Below are positions 1 through 11,500 of a stretch of 64,000 nt of DNA, one piece after another; the first letter of the stretch is position 1; the number at the start of each line of letters is the position of its first letter. A program made the translations under genes and the position numbers. The notes under the pieces were generated by a model, which saw only the letters and a list, made by a program, of their open reading frames with translations, had not been told where the DNA came from and ran no database searches. Origin of the DNA: Pelodera strongyloides. Taxonomy: Eukaryota; Nematoda; Chromadorea; Rhabditida; Rhabditidae. The DNA is taken from positions 372,001 to 436,000 of the forward strand of contig JAANDG010000025.1 in the NCBI GenBank assembly GCA_036852015.1, given 5' to 3'.

Positions 1-1790
1 GAATTTTATTACATTGTATATGCATGTCAATGGGTGTTGAATTCGTTCTGTACAGCATACGACATTATAAAATTCACTTGTTTACGTCCAACCAAAGTAA
101 TTTGCACATTTTGAACGCTGCACATTTCATTAAATTTCTCAGTTTTGATGTCAATCGCTTCATTTTCGATACAACGGGTGCGCGCGCAAAGCGCGGCACC
201 GCGTGCGAAACTGCACAAAAAAAGTAACGAAAAAAAACAACGGCGGTTCTCAGTTTTGATCTGCCCAGTTTTCTAATTATCGACTTTGACGCTGTAAATT
301 GATTGGAGTGGCATTTCTTGCAATTTTGAACATTTCACGATTTCACCCATTTCCTGCGTTCATGCAGTTAGGCACATGGTTTTCAACGCATGTGCTACAT
401 TACCATATATTTTATGCGGCTATATTCCATTCTGTACCTGATGCGCCGATTAAAGTTAGCGTTCACGATTATTATCTAAACTTTAATGCTTATCGGTGAC
501 GACGCCTTATGAATATATAAATGTATCTCTTAGTATAGCCTCTATGTCTCGAGAAACAATTTATCATTTTAACAAAAATTTACTATAGCACTAGCAATGA
601 TGCGAACACAAGAGCGTTGAGTACTGGATTGCTTTTGAAAATGTCAACTAGTTTGCCTATCCATTATCTATTTACAAAGATGACACGCATCTCGCGAGCA
701 TTGACTTTACCTTCAAAGGTTAAAGGTTAAAGGGTTAAAGCCAGGACCACTTGTTTTTATTTGTTTCTCTACCGTGACAAATGCTACATAAATGGCTGCT
801 ATTAAACTAATAATACTCATGAGTCCACCATTTTCTCTTGTGATTCATATAAAAAAAAATTCATCTGCATTTAACCCAGCGTCGCATTAAGAAAAGGGTT
901 ATGTACTTATTTGCAAAAAAAAGTAACGTCCAGTACGTGGTTTGTGAAACGTAGTAGACTGCACAAACCACGCGTCATACCACTTTAATACCTAGAACTT
1001 CTTCATCATTGAACTCTTTGATAAGAGTTTTCCTATTCTTTCCTTTCTCAAACCAAATACTACCGAAAGGTAATTAACACAGATGATTACCGATAAACAG
1101 TCCGTTTTCGCGGCACCATCGTTTCTTTATCATCTCGTAAAGAAATGCTCTACTTTTGTGTGTTGTATATTCTAATTTCTCCTAACATAATACGCTGATT
1201 TTGAGTATCGTATCTAATGTGCAAACATATTTTTTTTGGAATTGCTGTTTTATAACTAAAATACATTTATTTAGGCTAGATCGTTAGATCATATGGTGAA
1301 ATGCAAGTGAAACATTTACTTTATGAAGTTAGCGCGTCATAGTCAAGTAAACGTTAGGAGTAGTTTTCTAATATGATATATCTTTACACAATTGGCTTCA
1401 TATGAAACATCAGTAACTAACGAATCTTTTAATGTGAAAATGGGTGTGTTTCAAAGTATCTTTTACCGCTGCCGCAAACTTTTTTGTTTTAAAATTTAAT
1501 TCGCTCCGGTATGTGAGAATCGGAAATCATGTGAGCAATTTACCAGCAGAAATTTGATCACTTTTCAACTAAAGTACAAACTACGTGTTCAGAGTCACAA
1601 AGTACAAATATGTATGCGCATAGGAAATGGATGAACCCATGTTCCATGTTGTGACGGTTCACTGGTTTTTTTATGGGCCAGCCCATTTGTTAACCACTTC
1701 GTGACCATGTGGTGACCAAGTTGCATCGAAACCACTCGTCAACTTATCACCAAAAGTCATCAAATTTTTTTCGATTTTAACTATTTGGTG
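1..1790. other. Upstream spacer, no gene supported
   Basis: AT-rich spacer with homopolymer runs. The only structure I can support is one short CACGTGG-type inverted repeat near 927-988 and a small array of TTAAAGG units near 717-740. Short open stretches on the minus strand near 980-1150 could be joined only through an implausible intron of about 31 bases, so I do not call a gene. Confidence 0.5.
927..988. repeat. Short CACGTGG-family inverted repeat (family B)
   Basis: Arms reading roughly ACGTGGTTTGTG and CACAAACCACG face each other around a short spacer, and the right end reads CATACCACTTTAA. The same arms recur near 44652, 48160, 49260 and 56553, so this is a copy of a dispersed TTAA-ended family. 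The left terminus is worn. Confidence 0.6.
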
Positions 1791-1935
1791 AATACATCAG
1801 CATTCTTATGCAGCTTATGCAAATGAACATTTGTTAGAAAAAAAAATCGAGTTAAATTCGAGCAAATTAGCATAAATACGTTAGAACTCAGCTGTCCGCG
1901 ATGCGTTTCAAAAACCGGCCTGTATTTCGCTTTAA
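1791..1935. repeat. CCGGCCGG-type TTAA MITE (family A, interior type I), left end worn
   Basis: The right end is intact: GATGCGTTTCAAAAACCGG followed by TATTTCGCTTTAA. The interior carries the GAGTTAAATTCGAGC core and the TTATGCAGCTTATGCAAATG motif shared with the copies at 3155 and 21758. The left TTAA end is no longer recognisable. Confidence 0.75.
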
Positions 1936-2167
1936 AACTCTGCCAATTATAGTGGGTTCCGTGATATGGTTTCCTCCAGTGCAAGCAGGAAATGTAGCAT
2001 TCCTTGAAACTGTTTCTTGTTGTTAATTCTAATTCCAAGATTTGTGAGCGAGCAGCTTCCTGATTTCACTGTATCTTTAGAAAACTCACATTTTCCATGC
2101 CAAAGGGACTATTTTCTTTTCTAGTTGTTTGTTGGCGTGTTGCTGGAGTGATGCTGTCATTTTGAAC

Positions 2168-2250
2168 AGATATTTGACAAAATCAGAGCTTCTTGCGACT
2201 CGCGACTTGCGACTGGGAGGCGCAAGAAGCTCTGATTTTGTCAAATATCT
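2168..2250. repeat. Perfect 30-bp hairpin upstream of the FAM151 gene
   Basis: Bases 2168-2197 and 2221-2250 are exact reverse complements over 30 bp, separated by 23 bases made of CGACTTGCGACT-type repeats. It lies about 220 bp upstream of the leader acceptor of the FAM151 gene. It could be a small fold-back element or a transcribed hairpin; the sequence alone does not decide. Confidence 0.85.
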
Positions 2251-2460
2251 ACTTTCTTTTCATCGCCACTGAAGATCTACCACAATTTTTCCACGTATTC
2301 TGTCATATTTTTTAGCACACAATAATTCACCATGTCATATTTTGTATTTCTTCAAAGGTAGCACCCATCTGCTTACCGTGGTTGTTTCATTGTAACCGGC
2401 TATTCTTTTCTACAGAAAAGTACTTAACCATAATTTCAAAAGAATAAACCATAATTTCAA

Positions 2461-2511
2461 ATCCTTACAGGTTAAATCAAACGCCTTCCTTCTAAAGGCC
2501 TTGACGATGCA
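2461..2511 (+). promoter_or_regulatory. Leader acceptor (likely spliced-leader site) and 5' UTR
   Basis: TCCTTACAG ends at 2470, and the start codon of the FAM151 gene follows at 2512, leaving a leader of 41 bases. In rhabditid nematodes an acceptor this close to the ATG usually marks trans-splicing of a spliced leader; an ordinary upstream non-coding exon is the alternative. A short upstream reading frame (ATG at 2507, five codons) overlaps the main start. Confidence 0.5.
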
Positions 2512-5500
2512 ATGTCGCTTATAGCAATTGGATTATTGATTTTATCGGCCATCTCCGTACCAGGTATGCTAATTTTCTTTCACTGAATATATTTTACAGT
2601 TTTCTGTCCGTGCATCTATTTTCTGAATATGTTGTTTTGAAATGTATAGTACACTGCAGTGCACTGCATGTATAGTTGCTGCGCTTCCATGTATAATATG
2701 CAAATTGAGTTCCATCGTATCCTGTGCGCTTACGATGCAGTCTGAAGTTTACTTATAACGCATGGCAATTCCGATGTCTATCACGCGCTTCACAACAGCT
2801 TGTTATATCGCTTAGAATGATCTCACAACGGTTATTTTTTGCTCAAATAACGGTTTCACCTTATAAGTGTAGTTAAAGTGTAGACTTCTGCAAAGAGTAG
2901 AACGTGTTTTTTTCTGACAGATTACCCATCTTTCCTTTTGTGTTTTGGCACCCTTTCTCCCTTTTGGAGAATATAACTTTCGTGCGAACGGTGAAAAGAC
3001 AAACATGATTAATTGTGTATCGTTTCCATAAAGAATTATAGCCACCATCTCACACTCTGCATGATGATAGCATCTTCGGCGCCGGTTTTTTTCTCGATCA
3101 AAAAATGAAAAGTCTGCGCACTTTTCGAGGGATTACGTGTTTACCACCAACACTTTAAAGCGAAATACCGACCGTTTTGAAACTCGTCGAGTAGATCAGC
3201 ATCCTTATGCAGCTTATGCAATTGAACATAAATTAGAATAAAAAAGCGAGCTAAATTCGAGTTCATTAGCATAAATACATAAGAATTCAGTTGTTCACGA
3301 AGAGTTTCAAAAACCGGTATTTTGGTTTAAAGGTTTAAAGGGATGGGGTCACCTAGAATCCCAAAGGCTAAATACCAGAATTATATCCTAAGTTTGATTA
3401 CGGTAATTCGTATGCTTTCCAGCAATTATCTTCTTTTGAAACTATTTATAGCAAATAATTTGCATGAAAGTCGGCTCTGAAAGGGAGTTTCTGGGTTTAT
3501 GCTCTTCCGCGAAAACCATAAATATTAACATCAAATATGGTAGAGAGGAGAGACTAAACAACACACATAAAGGAAATGGGAGGGTGAGGGAGTTAGGTTA
3601 GGTTTGTGTTATTATTATTATTAAGTAATCGCTTTATCTTCAGTAAATATACAGTAGCTCCACTGTATGTAAAACAACTAGAGCTTGACTCGCAAGTTTC
3701 CCAATTGCATATGAAACTGCTAAATGTGGAAATAAACTAGTTAAAAAGTTATTTTGTATAAACTTTGCAATCACTGGCAGTCTAAAATTTGCTTATCATA
3801 TGCATGTCCTATTTATCTTAGTTAATTTGGTGCCGGAAGCTTCGGACGAGCATCACAAATTTGCATAGGGTACATAGGAAATGTATCATGTACAAATTTC
3901 CCTAAGTTTGCGGGTTTATGGTTTATGTAAAGATTCTCTTGGTAGTCTTACCACTAGGTTTACAGTAGCTGACCTTTTCGGTAGATAGACACTGTAGACA
4001 CCCGTCTGCCCATTGATTATGATCTGCAAGGAATTGTAACGAAGTCGTAAAACACTACGGGAGTCCGCTTTTATTACTGCAGATTATGTTTATTATCGTC
4101 CTCCGGTTCGGATGCCCAGTGCCTGTCAATTTATGATATCCCAATAATAGGACGATTCTGGGAAATATTTTTGGGGTTTATGCGAAATTATCGATTATTG
4201 TGAACAAATCTACAATGTTATTTATTTGCCGCGGTGGTGGTTGATGGTTACACATACATAGACATTCTAGAAAAACTTATGTAAATAATGATTTGTTTTA
4301 CCAAATCTTATTAGTTGGAGTAAACGGAAAAGAAGTTCGCCAACAATACCGGCCGGTTTTTGAAACGCATCGTGGGCAACTGCATGCTTATGTATTTATG
4401 CGGAATGGGGTCTAATTGGTGTCTACTTTTTATGCTAAATTAAATTATGATCATTTGCATATGACGCATAAGAATTTTGGTGTACTCGATGCGTTTCAAT
4501 AACCGGCCGGTATTTCACTTTAAAGGGATGGGTTCACTACAAAATCACCTTGTTTTTATGATTTACTTTGATTGTACAAAGGAAAACTTAAACAAAGAGC
4601 ATAAAAAATATTCCTTGAATTATTCCCTAGGGAAGATATTAGGTAAAAAAAGGTGAGTATTGATCTTTTTCCGATAAAGTTGTACTGCAAGATAAACTAA
4701 GGAAGCTAAGATATATGACTGAAACACACTGTTTTTTCATTGTTTTATGTGAAATAAACGATGAAGACTACAGTTTATTTTGCTCAAAACAGTGTGTTTC
4801 AGCCATGTCTCTTAGCTTCCATAGTTTATCTTGCAGTACAACTTTATCGGAAAAAGATCAATACTCACCTTTTTTTACCTAATATCTTCCCTAGGGAATA
4901 ATTCAAGGAATATTTTTTATGCTCTTTGTTTAAGTTTTCCTTTGTACAATCAAAGTAAAGCATAAAAACAAGGTGATTTTGTAGTGAACCCATCCCTTTA
5001 AATGTTTTGTTAGATATTTTCGAAGTGTTGGTCAATAGTTTCGTCCGCATAAGCTAAATCAATTCTTCGTTTTAAAGGGATTGTTTGCCGCTATAAAGGA
5101 GTGAATGAGCGTCGGTGGCTAATTGCCTAATTGCTTAATTGCATAATTGCATAATTCATCATCCTAGGATATAGAAGGATCGGTTAACAGGGTTATGGAC
5201 GCATTAGCGGCTTGAGAAAGCGCATTGCTTCTTGAAAATTGGGAAGTTTAGGGGTCAAGGGTGGTATTCTTAATTTAACCGTAAATTACCGTAATTTCTT
5301 AAAAAAAAGCTTTTTGAACGTATATAAATGTGGGTGTCAAAAAAATCATGCTTCACAACATGTACAATACGCTTCACAATACGCTTCTTTACAAAGTAGA
5401 AGGATTCTATAATTAAAAATAAATTTTTTTAATCTTTTACGCTTCAAGAGCGTGCACCTTTATTCAAGGGTGAAAATACAGATTCAATGTTTGCTTATGA

Positions 5501-8500
5501 CATGTTCCGCAGACGTCCTGAGCAGTAGGCGACGAGTTCGAGATGACAAATTGCTCGACCTCTTGCGTTGGCGTATCCATTCCGGGAATTCTGGGCGGCT
5601 ATGTTAACATGCGTTGTGGAAGTTGACATTCAGCTAATTAGAATAATTAGTGTTGTGTTTTCAGCTCTTCGTCTAAATGGTAGGGAGAACCGTGCCACCC
5701 GTATGTCAGTTGTCGACTTTTGGAAGAACGAAACTGAAGGTAATTAATTCTAATTATATTCCTTCTAAGCGGCACGGTACACGGTTTGAAAGTATTCTGA
5801 ACTACTGCACTTCGATGAATTATCAGCGTTCTTCACATACCCCGCGTCATTCCGCTTTTTTCACATACCACGCGTCACTCCCCTTTTTTTCAACTACCAC
5901 TACCAAGCATCATACCGCCTTAATTGCGTAATTGCATAATTCATCCACAAGGATAGAGAAGTCCCGGTGAACAGGGTTATGAATATATGTCCGTATGTCG
6001 CCCCCTCCCCCACCGGCCCGCGGTAACGCTAGTTCGAACTTTCGAACTCCGAACCCCAAACTTTAAATTAGTCAAATGTTTTTGCATATTTTGCATTAGG
6101 CCGGAGAAACCAAAGTCCTAATCTCATTAGCCTTTCATAAAGCATGACAAACATGCAATCTAAACCTAACATCACTTTTTATTAGCACTAAAGGAATTAT
6201 TAGCTTGCGCAGGTAAAGCTCGAAAGCTTTTTTTGCATGATTTATGGCGCTTACACTTACGTTAAGCTTAATTTGCTAATGTGCTTATCCTACGTATGCA
6301 TAAAAAATTTCAAAACAAACTTATTTGCTATTTTAATGCAAAAAGACAGGATTGGGCATGAATACATTAGTGAAATCATAAAAAATTGTACGAGAATAGG
6401 AAAATAGTAAAAAAATTTGCTTTGCCGTAGGATTTTTCATTGTGAGAAGCTAGATAATGAAAATTTGTAAATATTATTTAAAGAGTTAGTTACTGGCTAG
6501 TTTGGTCACACAATTGAGGTCAGATAATTTTTTAAAGCGAAATGCTAGCCCCTTTGGAAAATTTGCATATGATAACTCCTATGTATCCTATGCTAATTTT
6601 GCGCGATCGTCCACGGCAATCGCGCAAAATTAACATAGGATACATAGGATTTGCTTATCATATGCAAATTTTCCAAAGAGGCTGGCATTTCGCTTTAAGA
6701 AAAGTCCCCAAATATTGAATGCTAATTCGTACTTTGGCACTTTTTTCATAAAGTGCTAAGTTATCAGTTTCTTGTTTCAAATTAACGAAATGTCGAATCT
6801 AATTTAAATTTTTAAATTATAGAAGCCCTAAAAACATGTGCCAAATTTGAAAAACGTGTTTTTCAACCAAATGTTTTATCGAAACCCTTTAATGAGGCCC
6901 CATTAACCTTGTTAAACCACACACCTAGAAATGTAGTGTTTCATTTAAGTTATGAAGAAAACCAAAGTTCTGCCTTTTCCTTGCACTTTTTTGCCATCAA
7001 TTTATCAGATTAAGATGTTTTGCATATGGAGAATTGCCTATTATCCGGTTATTTGTTTTATAGTTTCACAGTGAGTCAAACTGCTAATTTTTGGTAAAAA
7101 TGGAGAAAAAAAAGTGCGGTGCATATGGCTTGCGGGTCTCAAAAGCCACGTGTTTAACTATTACAAGCGAGGCATTTTGGAGTTGAAATAACTATTTTTT
7201 CAAGAAAAAAAATGACCAGGATCTTAATAGTGGCTCAGAAAAGGTTTATTTTGAATGTGTAAAACAAGTATGGTACCTGATTTTGACGTCATTCCCATGT
7301 ATTACAGGTAAATGTATGTGCACTTCTCACCGGAGCACCATATCCAGGTTTTCAAGAACGCGTATATTACCGATATAGTCGACGTGCACATGCGCAAGGC
7401 CATTTTGATAGGCACTTGATAACTTTTTAAATAAATAATTCAAGAGTTTACTTCAGGCGACGGAATCAACGTGAAAGTAGCCCATGGTATCAATTCTTGG
7501 CCGGATTTAGTGGATCAACTGCATGGTATGGAAATTTCAACTTTTGAAGAGCACGCCGGACCGTGTATTTCAGGCACGGGACCCGCGCGGAGTTCAGATC
7601 TAACCTTAACCTTATGAAAATGAAAGGGCAGATATGTTCATTTATTGCTTCACCGTCAACGTGAAATATTTTTTGTATACAAGTTCTTGGCATTCTAATT
7701 TGAAAGCTAAGAAGATCAGCAGGAATAGGCAGCTCTTTCAAAGTTCACCGGAGTAAGGGCGCGTTCGGGTTGCTCTTTCCGAAAGAGAAAGAGGCAAAAA
7801 CCCCGTTCGGGTTGGACCTTTCCGAAAGGATTTAATGCTTTGTGAAAGTGAAAAGTACAGTACACACTTTCCGTGAACACGCAGGGGTTTTCGTTTTAAG
7901 ACTTGAATCGATTTAATTGTGCACTGTGCATTTCCTTCCGGTCTTGTGCACGTACTGCCATGTGCCTGCGGGCAGGTCGGCGGTCGGGAAAAAATACAAT
8001 GCCGAAATTGTGCACAAGTGCGCAGACCGTGCACATTCAAATAAAAAATAAAACCCCTGCGTGTTCACGGAAAGTGTGTACTGTACTTTTCACTTTCACA
8101 AAGCATTAAATCCTTTCGGAAAGGTCCAACCCGAACGGGGTTTTTGCCTCTTTCTCTTTCGGAAAGAGCAACCCGAACGCGCCCTAAAGCAAATACGCTA
8201 ATCACAGGGTACAGCCTACAGCCTAGGTAGAGCAGGGTAATTTTGCAGCGAGCTTGGGAAATCCCTGTTTAGACTCTATATTACACCAATCCAACGCTCC
8301 AACTTTTGTAGTCAAATGCACATATCCAGAAAACTTCAAAATCCAGTTTAAAGGGACAGGCCCATCAAAATAAACCTATATTTACGATACGTTCATAATG
8401 ACTATCAAGCATTTTTATTACAATATATACAAACTAAATTTCACCATTATTCGCCCTAGACAATTTTTTTCCAATGCGCTCCACGCATATGTATACCATA

Positions 8501-11500
8501 AAACTGCAGATTTCAAAGCTATATATGCAAATTTTAATCGCATTATAATTTCACGATAAATTTGCATTGACGACAAGGATATTTGCGGCTTTACGGTATA
8601 CATTTGATCTGAGCGCATCGGAAAAAAGTTTCCCATGGCAAATAAATGTGAAATTTAGTTTGCATATATTGTAATAAAAATGCTTGATAGTCACTATGGA
8701 CGTATCGTAAATATAGGTTTACTTTGATGGGCCTGTCCCTTTAATTCAGACTTTTGCGGAGAAGTATATTTACAGGGAAAAAGATTAAATTAAAAAACCC
8801 ATCTACAAAATGAAACTTGAAAAAAAATGTCACTCCTTTTTTGTTGGAAATCTACTTGAAGATTCATAATTCTTAATCGAATTTCGTAGTATGTTTCTCC
8901 TTTGGTTCTACGGGTTTTTTTTCGCTGGAAACATTTTTCCCGTCTGTTTCCTAAGCTAATTTCCTCCAACAAACACCTGGGCGCGCGCACCTTAATTAGC
9001 ATACGGGCAGCCGGGTTGTCCCTGGTTACTGTATCTTGCATAGGGATTTTGGTCTCACCAAAAGGGTGCGGCAAATTTGCCAAGCCAAGGGTGCGGTGAG
9101 CCGCTGCATGGCGGCTCCTTTGTGGGCGCGCTAATTGGCAACGAGCTAACAAATTGAGATATGTACCAAGGCTGCGGCCAATCAACGTTTGAGACAATTG
9201 TATTGGTAAATGGGGATGCGTTAGAAATAAGTGTATCCGTTTGTGAAAAATATGAATAAATTATTACAAAAGACGAGTTGAATATTGTGTATAAGATATA
9301 TATATAATGTAAATAAACACCTTTGCTATTTCCGTTACACTGTCCGCTAGAGCTCCTTATAACTTTTAGTGTATTTGAGGGAAAAATATTGAACTTGTCA
9401 TGTGAAGGACAGACTCGAACCCCGGTCATATTATCGGGAAGCTGGGAGCTTGCAACTTTGCCACGGATTCATTATCTTTTCTTTTTCAGAACCCTTTCTG
9501 AACAAGTCGCTGATGATCGAGGGCGATGTGTTTTTGCAAGCGCATCGAAGGCCGCGACACCGTACGAATACAGTTCCGGTTATGAGAGCCAATACAAGAA
9601 TGGCAGACAGAATCACTTTCAAGGATTGGTTAAGGGAGGTGGCCAGTCTTAAGAAAGGTAGGAAAATGTGTTATTGATAAGCTAAGCCTAAGCCTAAGCC
9701 TAAGCCTAGGCCTAAGCCTAGACCAAGCCTGGACCTAAGCCTGATTGTGGGGACCCAATATTATATATCGATAGCCAAACAGTCAAGCTGACAAAAACTG
9801 AAACTGGTCCTATGTGAAAAAAAAACTAGTGCTGCATTTTTGAACTTGACTACTCCCTTTTATCAGCAAAAGTCAGTTTTTGGAAATAGTTTAGAACGCG
9901 GAGAATTTATGTAAAAAGTTCCCTTGTATGGGTATTATTATGCTTTTTGCATGTTTTTAACAGGATTAGGTTGCTTTCAGTGTTAACCTGACTATTTGCG
10001 GTATTTTCGATTTTCAATGAATTATATTATTGTAAAAAGAGCTTGCCAAATTAGGAAATAACATTAATATGTTTCACTTATTATTATTTTGGAGGATTAT
10101 ATTTAGAATAATTTTAGATTATCCCAAACAACCCAATAAACCACATGTGACCACACACACATTGTTTTTTTTTGTGTCTAAAATAATGTGTCTTCCCAAA
10201 AATCTGTTTTTGTTTGAATTCTAACAATAAAACAGAGGATTCAATATAACTTTTCCGTCTAAGCTAGTAAGCTAAGCACCTATATTTTGTGTCTACAGTA
10301 ATTTGCATTTGACTACCAAGAGGTCACAGTAATTGCTGGGCAATTGCACGAGCCTGAATGCTAATCCTTGTAATCTTATCTTTATCTTAAATTTGATTTC
10401 CGGAATTCCAATGATGGATTGGTCACCGTTCTACCGTTCGTTTGCAGATACAAATATGCAAATGATATGAAAATAATCTATACCGTAATCAATCAAAAAT
10501 GTCACGTGTTCCATATGCAACGATCAAAAGATAATGGTATCAGGATTATGTATACCTAATGAATATAAGGGATGGAAAAAAACTTATTGTTTATAACTTA
10601 TGAATTACAATAAATTGGAAGAGAAATAGAGAAACCAAAAGAATGTGTTCACGAAGAGTAAAAGAATGTTAGCTGAAACGTATTGAGTAATTGTGTTCAA
10701 AAAACCACTTCCCACTTACTTAGGTCACTTACCTTACAAGTCACAGGTCAGTTAGATGGTATGACTCAATGGTTGAAGCATAGCTAGCGGTGAAGTAATA
10801 CTACTATATGTAATACTACGAATGTAGTTGTTATATGTGAGCTTACTGTTAGGATTCGCGGAAAAGATTACGATAATTGGAGTTACGATAATTAGTCGTT
10901 GTTCAAGCTTAGCTACCTAGCACTTCTTACTGCTAAAAATAGAGTTGGAGACTGACAATGCCATAATCAGGTTTAGGTGTTCAGCTTTTTGGGCTCAAGT
11001 CAATAGCAATCTCGAATAATTGAAGTTTATTTGCACATATTTTAGCGATCAAGATAAACTTCCGTTCGACAGAGGTCGTTCGTCCGGTGCTTCAATATCT
11101 TTACGCTTCGCAGGTAAGCTAAGTATATTTGTTTTGACGTAAACCATGCGATTTTTGCGCCCAACTAGTCTAACTAACCAGTGTTTAGTTGTAGTCGTTG
11201 ATACGGGCAACTTGAAAACGTTTGTCGTATTATCGAACCACCATCTTTGAACAAAGGAGATTGCTCGTGGACGTAATCTAGTCAATTTGTTTGATCAAGA
11301 GACACGATAGCCTCTTTGAACTCAATTATGTTTGTTACAGGCCGACCCAGACTCTCCAATTCTTGACCGACCAGTTATTTTGCACGCGAATGTGTTCCGC
11401 GCCCCGCGGTCTCTTGAAGTGAGTTTGGTAGAGCGTCGTTCTAATTTGCCTCAACTATCAGATTCTGATGCGCGTCTTCTTCGAAATTCTAACATTCTAA

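Larger units (their letters stand above)
5135..5984. repeat. Pair of imperfect direct repeats flanking exon 2
   Basis: Bases 5135-5207 and 5909-5984 share TTGCATAATTCATC, then a diverged AGGATA-AGAAG block, then AACAGGGTTATG. The DNA between them (about 700 bp) includes exon 2 of the FAM151 gene and a copy of the R repeat. The two may be fragments of one repeat family or the ends of a larger unit; I see no transposition proteins. Confidence 0.6.

Noticed and set aside
4865..5050. Minus-strand 61-codon frame
   Set aside because: It lies in the right arm of the family D palindrome and repeats the left arm's complement; no start or splice evidence.
2572..5664. Additional coding exons in intron 1 beyond exon 2
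   Set aside because: The interval is filled by family A and D elements; no other splice-bounded frame fits the phase.
7738..8109. Overlapping frames of 68-100 codons on both strands
   Set aside because: They fall within the arms of the Harbinger-like MITE and exist only because its arms are GC-rich and inverted.
9682..9743. A chromosome end
   Set aside because: The telomere-like units are few and degenerate, and unique gene sequence continues on both sides.
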